Assembly (NCBI GenBank): GCA_964242305.1
Contig: CAXTBB010000022.1
Span: forward strand, 1-64,000
Direction of reading: 5' to 3'
From: DATLGB01 sp964242305
GTDB taxonomy: Bacteria; Actinomycetota; Thermoleophilia; Solirubrobacterales; Solirubrobacteraceae
Length of the DNA stretch: 64,000 nt
The translations under genes and the position numbers were made by a program. This document shows positions 41,994-49,278 of this stretch, piece by piece. The notes beneath the pieces were generated by a model. The model did no database searches and was not told the origin of the DNA. It saw only the letters and a program-made list of their open reading frames with translations. The number at the start of each line of letters is the position of its first letter. The stretch's first letter is position 1.

Positions 41994-42829
41994 GGCGCGA
42001 TCTCCAGGAGGAGCGACAGGTCGAGGGCGGGCGCGGAGTGCGTCAGCCATCCCAGCGAGACGAAGTCTAGCCCCTTTATGGTCGCGTAGACCACAACTGT
42101 CTCCGGACTGATGCCACCGCTCGCCTCCGTCCGCGCGCGGCCGTCGATGTGCGCGACCGCGGCGGCGATCTGCTCGGGCGTCATGTTGTCGAGCAGCAGC
42201 CGGTCCGCCTCCGCCGCCAGGGCCTCGTCGATCTCCAAGCCGTCGCGGACCTCGACCTCGACGGCCAGGTCCGGCCGGGCCGCGCGCGCGGCGCGCACCG
42301 CGGCCGTGATGCCGCCGCCGAGCGCCGCGTGGTTCTCCTTGATCAGGATCGCGTCGAACAGCCCGGTGCGGTGGTTGGTCCCGCCGCCGTGCACGACGGC
42401 CGCCTTCTCGAGCGCCCGCAGCCCGGGCGTGGTCTTGCGCGTGTCGAGGATCGTCGCCTCGCCGCCCGCCTCGCGCACGGCGCGCACCACCGACGCGGTC
42501 ACCGTGGCGACACCGCTCAGCCGCTGCAGGAAGTTCAGCGCCGTCCGCTCGGCGGTCAGCAGCGCCCGAGCGGATCCCTCGGCGCGCAGCACCACCGCGC
42601 CCGCCTCGCGCCACTCGCCCTCCGGCCCGCGCTCGAGCACGCAGTCCGGATCGAGGGCTGCGAACACTGCCGCGGCCACGTCGATCCCGGAGATGACCCC
42701 CGGCGCCTTCTGGACGATGGTGGCCACGCCGCGCGCCGCGGCCGGGACCGTCGCCTCCGTGGTCACGTCCCCCGTTCCCACGTCCTCGGCCAGCGCCTGC
42801 GCCACCAGTGCGTCGATCACCGGTTCCAC
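41990..42829 (-). CDS. nadC: Nicotinate-nucleotide pyrophosphorylase (quinolinate phosphoribosyltransferase)
   Basis: The 279-residue protein has the QPRTase pattern: the N-terminal AEDVGTGDVTTEATVP, the catalytic region LNFLQRLSGVATVT, the motif ATILDTRKTTPGLRALEK (PRPP/quinolinate contacts) and the late EVEVRDGLEIDEAL and ASGGISPETV. It turns quinolinate and PRPP into nicotinate mononucleotide for NAD synthesis. The gene sits between a conserved hypothetical gene (13-nt overlap) and nadA (4-nt overlap). Confidence 0.95.
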   Translation of the reverse strand: MEPVIDALVAQALAEDVGTGDVTTEATVPAAARGVATIVQKAPGVISGIDVAAAVFAALDPDCVLERGPEGEWREAGAVVLRAEGSARALLTAERTALNFLQRLSGVATVTASVVRAVREAGGEATILDTRKTTPGLRALEKAAVVHGGGTNHRTGLFDAILIKENHAALGGGITAAVRAARAARPDLAVEVEVRDGLEIDEALAAEADRLLLDNMTPEQIAAAVAHIDGRARTEASGGISPETVVVYATIKGLDFVSLGWLTHSAPALDLSLLLEIAP

Positions 42830-43365
42830 CCCTCCTCGATGCGCGCGGCGATGTCGATGTCGCGGGCGGCGCGGATGTGCGGCTTGTCGATCTCGCGGGC
42901 GACGTACCTGGCCACGAAGCGGGCGATCTCGCGGTCGATGCCGGCGACCCGCTGCAGCATGGTGGAGCGCAGCGCCGAGCTGGAGAGGTTGACCTCGACG
43001 TCCCGCCAGGTCGGCGGGGCGATGTCGACCACGACGCGCAGCGGGTCCTCGGCGCGCGCGTGGAGGTCCAGCCCGACCACGAGCCCGACGTCGAAGTCGT
43101 GGTGATCGGGCCCGAGGTGGATGCGCAGCTCCAGGGAGACCGGGATCGCCAGCCGGAAGCGGACCTCGTCACCCTCGAGCGGCGTGGCCGTGCCAGCGCC
43201 GGCCGCGCCCCGCGCGCGGACCTGGGCGATGCCGCCGGGGCCGGCCGCGATCGGTCCGAAGGCGATCGGGTCGCCCGCCAGCCGGCCGAGCGACGCCTCG
43301 ATGCGCTCGGCGGTGACCGCGAAGAAGAAGAACCGCTCGCCGAACTCGGCGTAGGTGAGGCTCAC
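42817..43365 (-). CDS. Conserved hypothetical protein between decarboxylase and nadC
   Basis: I do not recognise this 182-residue protein. It has no signal peptide or membrane segment and is soluble, with mixed alpha/beta character: N-terminal FGERFFFFAVTAERIEASLG, then beta-rich VRFRLAIPVSLELRIHLG and RVVVDIAPPTWRDVEVNLSS, and a C-terminal helix region (GIDREIARFVARYVAREIDK). It starts with a GTG overlapping the decarboxylase stop by 4 nt and overlaps nadC by 13 nt, so it is a translationally coupled part of this operon. Actinobacterial relatives may exist, but no function can be assigned. Confidence 0.65.
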   Translation of the reverse strand: MSLTYAEFGERFFFFAVTAERIEASLGRLAGDPIAFGPIAAGPGGIAQVRARGAAGAGTATPLEGDEVRFRLAIPVSLELRIHLGPDHHDFDVGLVVGLDLHARAEDPLRVVVDIAPPTWRDVEVNLSSSALRSTMLQRVAGIDREIARFVARYVAREIDKPHIRAARDIDIAARIEEGWNR

Positions 43366-44879
43366 TCACACACCACGTAGATGCTGTCCAGATCCGGGTC
43401 GGCGGCGCCGTGCAGGCGGGCGCCGGCGCTGACCAGCTCGCGCAGGTACTCGATCGCCTCGCGGGTGACGCGCTCACCGGGCAGCAGCGCCGGGATGCCG
43501 GGCGGGTAGCCCGCGATCGACTCGCTCGACACGCGGCCCTCCGCGGCCACGATCCCGACCCGCTCGACCGGTCCCAGGAAGGCATCGCGCGGGCTCATGG
43601 CCACCTCGTTGTGCAGCGCCCGCTGGGAGCGCGCCAGCGCCTCCGCCTCCCCCGGGCGCGAGATGCGCCCGATCGTCTCCGCGAAGTCGTAGGCGAAGCG
43701 GTCGAGATCCTCGACCGGCTGGGCGATGCCGAGCACGAGGACGACCGTCGCGTGAGTGGCCAGCTCCAGCTGGGCGTCGTAGCTCTCGCGGACGGCCGCG
43801 TAGACCTCGTAGCCGGTGCGGCCGGTCCCGCGCACGTCGATGACGACGCGCAGCGGATCCCAGGCCGCGACCCCCGGGCGGCCGACCATGTCCTCCCCCA
43901 CGACGGCACAGCCGGGGACGGCGTCGATCGCCTCGCGCAAAGTGGCGGCGGCCCGCAGCGTGCGGGTGAGCAGGGCCTGACCGTGCACGGACAGCTGGCG
44001 GCGGGCGGCGTCCAGCGAGCCCATCAGCAGCGCGCTCGGGGAGGTCGTCCGTACGAGCCGGACCGCGCGGCCGAGCGCGTCGATGTCCACCGCCCCGGTC
44101 GTCCCGACGTGCAGCATCGCCGACTGGGTGAGCGAGCCGACGATCTTGTGCGTCGAGGTCAGCGCGGCGTCGGCGCCGAGGCGCAGCGCGCTCTCCGGCA
44201 CCGCCTCGTGGAAGCCGAAGTGCGGGCCCCAGGACTGGTCGACCACGAGCGGGACGCCATGGGCGTGGGCGACCTCGGCCAGCGCGGCGACGTCGGCGGC
44301 CAGCCCGTAGTAGGTCGGGGAGACCACGAAGGCGGCGCGGGCGGCCGGACAGGCATCCAACGCCTCGGCCAGCGCGTCCGGCGTGACCCCGTGAGCCATG
44401 CCGAGCTGGTCGTCGTAGGCGGGCGCGACGAAGCCGGGCCGGCCGCCGCTCAGCACCAGCCCGTCGATGACCGAGCCGTGCGAGTTGCGCTGGACGACGA
44501 GCGGCGCGCCGAGCGGCGCCAGCGCCAGGCAGAGAGCGTGGTTGCCCTGGGTGGCGCCGTTGGTGAGAAACCACGTCCGCGCCGCACCGTGCGCCTCGGC
44601 GGCCAGGCGCTCGGCCTCCTCGTAGGGCGTCGGCCGCGCCCCGAGGTCGATGCCTTCGATGTCCTGGGGGACGTCGAGCTGCAGCGCCATCAGCCCGATC
44701 GCGTTTATCAGGCCGCGGTCGGCGCCGCGGCCGCCCTTGTGACCGGGCACGTGAAAGCGCGTCGACCCGCGGAACCCGTACGCGACCAGGGCGTCGAGGT
44801 ACGGCGCGTTCGGTTGCTGAGTCCTTGTCGAGCCGCGGCCGCCGTCAGGCGGACGCGGGTCTACGGAGGGGTCGCTCAC
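43362..44879 (-). CDS. Orn/Lys/Arg decarboxylase-family PLP enzyme
   Basis: The 505-residue protein is a fold-type I decarboxylase of the group III (lysine/ornithine/arginine) family: RFHVPGHKGGRG near the N terminus (cofactor phosphate region), HGVPLVVDQSWGPHFGFH, and the Schiff-base lysine in ALTSTHKIVGSLTQSAML. The C-terminal domain ends with YVVCE. It lacks the long N-terminal wing domain of the E. coli inducible enzymes, so it resembles the Gram-positive type. Product: a polyamine (cadaverine, putrescine or agmatine); the amino acid is not determined. Start: GTG at 44879, overlapping the prfB stop by 4 nt. Confidence 0.87.
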   Translation of the reverse strand: MSDPSVDPRPPDGGRGSTRTQQPNAPYLDALVAYGFRGSTRFHVPGHKGGRGADRGLINAIGLMALQLDVPQDIEGIDLGARPTPYEEAERLAAEAHGAARTWFLTNGATQGNHALCLALAPLGAPLVVQRNSHGSVIDGLVLSGGRPGFVAPAYDDQLGMAHGVTPDALAEALDACPAARAAFVVSPTYYGLAADVAALAEVAHAHGVPLVVDQSWGPHFGFHEAVPESALRLGADAALTSTHKIVGSLTQSAMLHVGTTGAVDIDALGRAVRLVRTTSPSALLMGSLDAARRQLSVHGQALLTRTLRAAATLREAIDAVPGCAVVGEDMVGRPGVAAWDPLRVVIDVRGTGRTGYEVYAAVRESYDAQLELATHATVVLVLGIAQPVEDLDRFAYDFAETIGRISRPGEAEALARSQRALHNEVAMSPRDAFLGPVERVGIVAAEGRVSSESIAGYPPGIPALLPGERVTREAIEYLRELVSAGARLHGAADPDLDSIYVVCE

Positions 44880-45959
44880 GCCGCGGACTTCAGCAAATAC
44901 GCGCGGACGAAGCCATCGAGGTCCCCGTCGAGCACCCGCGTCGTGTCCCCCATCTCGTAGTCGGTGCGGTGGTCCTTGACCATCGTGTACGGGTTCAGGA
45001 CGTAGGAGCGGATCTGGGAGCCCCAGCCGACGTCCATCGCCTCTCCCCGCTCTTTGGCGATCTCCTCCCGGCGCCGGCGCTCTTCGAGCTCGACCAGCTT
45101 GGATTGCAGCATCTTCATCGCCGTCAGCTTGTTGGAGGACTGCGAGCGCTCGTTCTGGCACTGGACGACGATGCCCGACGGACGGTGGGTGATGCGCACC
45201 GCCGAGTCGGTCTTGTTGACGTGCTGCCCGCCGGCGCCCGACGCGCGGTAGGTGTCGATCTGGAGGTCGTCGTCGTTGATCTCGAGCTCGCCGAGCTCCT
45301 CCAGGACCGGCGATACCTCGACGGACGCGAACGCGGTCTGGCGGCGCGACTGCGCGTCGAACGGCGAGATGCGCACCAGGCGGTGGACGCCCTTCTCGGC
45401 GCCGTAGAGGCCGTAGGCGTTCTCGCCCTGGACGCGGAAGGTCGCCGACTTGATGCCGGCCTCCTCCCCCGCGCTGGCCTCCAGCAGCTCGGCCTTGAAG
45501 CCGCGCCGCTCCGCCCAGCGCATCTCCATGCGCAGGACCATCTCCGCCCAGTCCTGCGCGTCCGTCCCGCCCGCGCCGGAGTTGACGGTGACCAGCGCGT
45601 CGCCGGCGTCGTAGCGGCCCGAGAACAGGCGCTGGAGCTCGAGCTCCTCCAGGCGCGACTCGGCGGAGACGAGGAGCTCCTCGATGTCCTCCCCCTCGTC
45701 GGCCAGCTCCAGCAGCTCGACGTCCTCCTCGAGCGCCGTGAACGTGTCGCGGCGGCGGGTGACGCGCGCGTACTCCGCGTTGACCTTCGCCGCCGCGTCG
45801 GGGTCGTCCCAGAAGCCCGGCTCGCCCATCTGCGCCTCCAGCGTGGAGGCGCGCTCCTTCAGCCCTGCCGGGTCAAAGGTAGTCCGCGAGGAGCGTGAGC
45901 TGCTCGCGGATCGCCGCAAGGCGCTGCGGCGTCGGCTGGGACGAGGCGGGGATGCTCAC
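44876..45959 (-). CDS. prfB: Peptide chain release factor 2, expressed by programmed +1 frameshift
   Basis: The main frame (44876 to about 45872) has the RF2 hallmarks: the stop-codon-reading tripeptide SPF (VRISPFDAQSRRQTAF) and the GGQ loop (SGAGGQHVNKTDSAV). The first 28 codons are in another frame: GTG at 45959 encodes MSIPASSQPTPQRLAAIREQ... ending ...ADYL and then TGA. The ribosome must shift +1 at CTT TGA C (45878-45872) to continue as DPAGLKERASTLEAQ. This matches E. coli prfB. The upstream Shine-Dalgarno-like booster is weak. The gene also heads an operon with the decarboxylase, an unknown gene and nadC-nadA. Confidence 0.95.
45872..45878 (-). promoter_or_regulatory. prfB: prfB programmed +1 frameshift site (CTT TGA C)
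   Basis: On the minus strand, CTT (45878-45876) is followed by the in-frame stop TGA (45875-45873) and C (45872). RF2 shortage favours slippage of the CTT-bound tRNA by one base, giving autoregulation. The Leu codon and stop are the canonical slippery pair; the mechanism is known from other bacteria. Confidence 0.93.
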
Positions 45960-45969
45960 CCACCCCACC

Positions 45970-48900
45970 CTACCGGCGCAGCTTCACCACCCGCCGCGCG
46001 CTCGCCGCGCCGATCGCATCCTGGTCGCTGAGCGTGATCGTCACCTGCCCGCGCGCACGCGCCGGGACCTTGCCGACCTTGATCGCCAGGCTGAAGGCAC
46101 CCGCCTTGACCTTCGCGCCCTGCAGCGTCGCGCCCTGCCGCTTGACGACCTTGCCGCCGCGCTTGAACGTGGCCAGGGCGGCCAGCAGCGGCGCCGACCC
46201 GCGCTTGCCGACGCGGCCCGTGACGGTGACGACGCCCTTGCGCAGCTTCGCCCGCACCCCGGTCACCGAGACGGCGGACGGCGCGCGCAGGCGGGCCTTG
46301 CCACGCCGCACCACGCGGCCGCGCTTGTCGCGGACGACGTAGCGCGCGCCGGCCCCGAGGTCCGACCACGATCGCGGCCGCACCTCGAGGCGCTGGCCGG
46401 CGGCGACGCGCAGCGGCACCGTGGTGACGGTCGCCGGCGCGCCCTCACCGACCGACGTGAGCGACACCGCGGCGGTGGTCGCTCCCCCGGTGTGGTCGAG
46501 CCGCAGGGCGCCGCCCGTCAGGTCGACCCGGTCGCCGCCCTTGCCGGCGGTCGTGTCGACCTTGACGGCCCGCGTCGCGGTTCCGACCTGCTCGGCGACG
46601 TCGTACTCGACGCCGGTCTTGGCGGCGCTCGTCTTGAAGCCGATCGCCGGCTTGCCCGGCGTGACGGCGAGCGTGTCCTCCTGCCCCGGGGCCGTCGTGG
46701 CGGAAACGGTGCCCACGACGCCGCCCGCGTACTGGCCCTGGGTGTACCGGCCGGCCTTCAGGCCTCGGACGGTGGCCGCGTAGGAGTGCCCGGACTGGAG
46801 CTCGTACTGCGGGTCGGGGGTTCCGCCCGTCACTTCGGGATCGGACGTCAGCGGCGCGCCGGCCAGCGGCTCGCCGTCCGCGTTCAGCGCCGGCTTGCCG
46901 TCGGCGGCGATGCCGGCCAGCTTCACCCGGGGGGAGGTGGCCGCGTCGGTGTCCTCGACTTCGTACGTGGTCGCCTTCGGCAGCCTGGCGTCCGCGGGCG
47001 GGAGCCCATCCTCGACGGCGAGCTTCGCGTTGGGCCCGCTCCACGCGAAGCCCGTCCCGTACCAGTTGCCGTCGCCGTCGATCCGGATCGTGCTGCCCGT
47101 CTGATTGACCGCCTGCGTTGTCGTGTCGGACTCCTCCATGCGGTCGTACGGGAGATCGGGGTCATAGATGCGCACGACCGTCACGGGGGCCACCTCGCCC
47201 CCCTGCGGGGGCTGGTTCTCCTGCTCGGCGTAGGCGACGACGCCGTGCGCCGAGGTCCCGATGCCGTTGTTGAAGTAGATCGTGATGAACGCGGAGCCCT
47301 GGGTGGTGAGCAGACGGCGCAGGAGGGTGCGCTCGTCCGCGGCGGAGAGATTCCGGGATGCCTTCACCGCCGCCTTCGCGCCCGGGTCGTACTGCCGGAC
47401 GTGCCAGCGGATGAGGTCGCGCTTCCAGGCTGTGCCGTCGGCGACGTTGGTGATGTCCCACGCTCGCTTGGCACCCGCCTGGTAGTCCGAGGGGAGTTGC
47501 TTGGCACCGCCGAAGCCGGCGAAGCGCATCGCCATGATCGAGAAGCCCTCGCAGAGCCCGCCGAAGGCTTGGAGCTTGGTCTGGTACTTCGTGTAGTACT
47601 GCTGCGCGAGCGGGTCGCGGGCGCAGACGCCCCGGTGGCACTTCTCGACCTTGCTGCCGGCGAACGTGGCCGCGAACTCCTCCCAGCTCCAGTTGGGCGT
47701 CCCGGCCTCCGAACCGGAGTTGGCCGCCGAGGAGCCGAACACGTTGCGGAAATCGATGATGTCCAGCGGCGGCGTCTTGGCGACCTCGAGGCCGCTTCGC
47801 ACCGAGACGACGCTCAACGGTCCGGACGTCGCGAGCAGGGGGACCTGAAGCGTGATCTGGTCGCGCGCGCGGCCGTTGATCTCGACCCGGTGGCGGTCGA
47901 AGATCGGGTACTCCGTGCCGTGCTGATCGACGAACTTGACCTCGCACTGGGCCGGGAAGTCGCCCGTGACGACCGCGAGCGGTCCCGGCGTGAACGGCCG
48001 GTTGATCGCGACGCCGGCGGGGCTCGCCGCCGAGTCCACCTGCACGTCGGCGATGGTGTAGCTGCGCTCCGCGGTGTCAGGCGTCCCGTGGTCGGGTGTC
48101 GTCGTGACGGTGTAGGTCCCGCCGCCGCTCGCCAGGCCCGGGGTGAGGTCGAAGCTGAAGGGGTAGTCACCGTCGCCGTTGACGTCCACCACCGGCTTGG
48201 GCACCGTCAGGATGGCGGGGCCGGTGGGCGGTCCGGTCGTCCCGACGACCACCTTCCCCGCGTACCCACCGCGCACGGTGAAGGCGTCCACCACGGACTG
48301 CGGGCCGCACCCGCGGATCAGCGTGGCGGTGCCTCCGCCGCCGATCGTGACGGCGGGCAGGCCGACGACGGTCTGCGTGAGGTCCCCGTTGGCCGCGGTC
48401 CCCGCGTCGGGCGACGCGCCCGTCGCCCGCACGGTCAACTGGCGCGACCCCGTGAACGGGCTGCCCGCGCTGATCCGCATGGCGGAGGGATTGCGTCCCG
48501 ACACCGGGTTGGGGTCGAACTGGACGCCGGCGATGCCCGGCGGGAGGCCGCCCGGCACGCTGAGGTTCACGGCGCCGGTGGACCCGTTGAAGCGCCGCAC
48601 GCTCACGCTGGCGGTGGCCGTCGACCCCTCGTAGACGGACACGCTCGGTTTTTGCAGCGCCAGCGCGAACTCGGGGTCGGGTGGCGTCTCGTCCTTCGCC
48701 GCCGCGATGTCATCCAGGAAGACGGGCGGCAGGTCGCCGACGAGGCGGTCCGGCGTGCTGTTCGTCCTGATCGTGACGGCGGCGATCTGCGGGGCATCCT
48801 GCTGGTAGAGGACGGGCACCGCGTCCGTCGCCGACGGGAAGCTGATGGTCTGCTGGTTGAGCAGGACGCCGCCCGGAGCGTAGAAGCGGACGTCGGCCGA

Positions 48901-49278
48901 CTCGTCCAGGCGACTCCCCGTGGGATCCGTGTTGCGAAGGTTGAAGGACACCCGGCGCCGCGTCTCCTGGAACTCGAAGGCGACGTTGAAGATGTTGAGG
49001 TTGGTGGCGTCCCCGTTGCCCTTCGCCTGGCAGGCCAGGTTGGCCGAGCGACCGGAGATGCCGCCGTCCTGAGCCACGGGGGTGCAGGTGTAGCCGAAGG
49101 CGGGGAGGCCGAACTCCTGCGGCGACCCGAAGTCGACGCCCTCCGGGCTGACGTACTGGTTGTCGATGGTCGCCCCGGCGGGCACGCGCTCGAAGTCGAC
49201 GACGGTGTCCGGCAGGGCGGATGCCGCGGCCGGCGCCAACAGGAGGACGGCGGTGGCGAGCAGCGCGGCGCGGATCAT
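45970..49278 (-). CDS. Large secreted protein with Cys-His-Asp arrangement (cassette unit A)
   Basis: The 1102-residue protein has a signal peptide (residues 1-22) and an N-terminal module (25-200) starting DTVVDFERVPAGATIDNQYV, a carbohydrate- or matrix-binding-like beta domain. Ig-like regions follow from about residue 206 (SVSVYEGSTATASVSVRRFN). The middle holds a domain with Cys576 (GGLCEGFSIMAMRF), His678 (SAHGVVAYAE) and Asp706 (RIYDPDLPYD), which resembles the order of a papain-like or transglutaminase-like catalytic triad. From about residue 958 there are C-terminal Ig-like domains with a basic surface. The function is unknown; a secreted cysteine peptidase-like enzyme is inference. 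It overlaps the propeller gene by 4 nt, implying coupling. Confidence 0.8.
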   Translation of the reverse strand: MIRAALLATAVLLLAPAAASALPDTVVDFERVPAGATIDNQYVSPEGVDFGSPQEFGLPAFGYTCTPVAQDGGISGRSANLACQAKGNGDATNLNIFNVAFEFQETRRRVSFNLRNTDPTGSRLDESADVRFYAPGGVLLNQQTISFPSATDAVPVLYQQDAPQIAAVTIRTNSTPDRLVGDLPPVFLDDIAAAKDETPPDPEFALALQKPSVSVYEGSTATASVSVRRFNGSTGAVNLSVPGGLPPGIAGVQFDPNPVSGRNPSAMRISAGSPFTGSRQLTVRATGASPDAGTAANGDLTQTVVGLPAVTIGGGGTATLIRGCGPQSVVDAFTVRGGYAGKVVVGTTGPPTGPAILTVPKPVVDVNGDGDYPFSFDLTPGLASGGGTYTVTTTPDHGTPDTAERSYTIADVQVDSAASPAGVAINRPFTPGPLAVVTGDFPAQCEVKFVDQHGTEYPIFDRHRVEINGRARDQITLQVPLLATSGPLSVVSVRSGLEVAKTPPLDIIDFRNVFGSSAANSGSEAGTPNWSWEEFAATFAGSKVEKCHRGVCARDPLAQQYYTKYQTKLQAFGGLCEGFSIMAMRFAGFGGAKQLPSDYQAGAKRAWDITNVADGTAWKRDLIRWHVRQYDPGAKAAVKASRNLSAADERTLLRRLLTTQGSAFITIYFNNGIGTSAHGVVAYAEQENQPPQGGEVAPVTVVRIYDPDLPYDRMEESDTTTQAVNQTGSTIRIDGDGNWYGTGFAWSGPNAKLAVEDGLPPADARLPKATTYEVEDTDAATSPRVKLAGIAADGKPALNADGEPLAGAPLTSDPEVTGGTPDPQYELQSGHSYAATVRGLKAGRYTQGQYAGGVVGTVSATTAPGQEDTLAVTPGKPAIGFKTSAAKTGVEYDVAEQVGTATRAVKVDTTAGKGGDRVDLTGGALRLDHTGGATTAAVSLTSVGEGAPATVTTVPLRVAAGQRLEVRPRSWSDLGAGARYVVRDKRGRVVRRGKARLRAPSAVSVTGVRAKLRKGVVTVTGRVGKRGSAPLLAALATFKRGGKVVKRQGATLQGAKVKAGAFSLAIKVGKVPARARGQVTITLSDQDAIGAASARRVVKLRR

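Noticed and set aside
47161..47553. A direct assignment of the large protein to a named peptidase family
   Set aside because: Only the order of Cys, His and Asp is visible; without a fold search a family name would be a guess.
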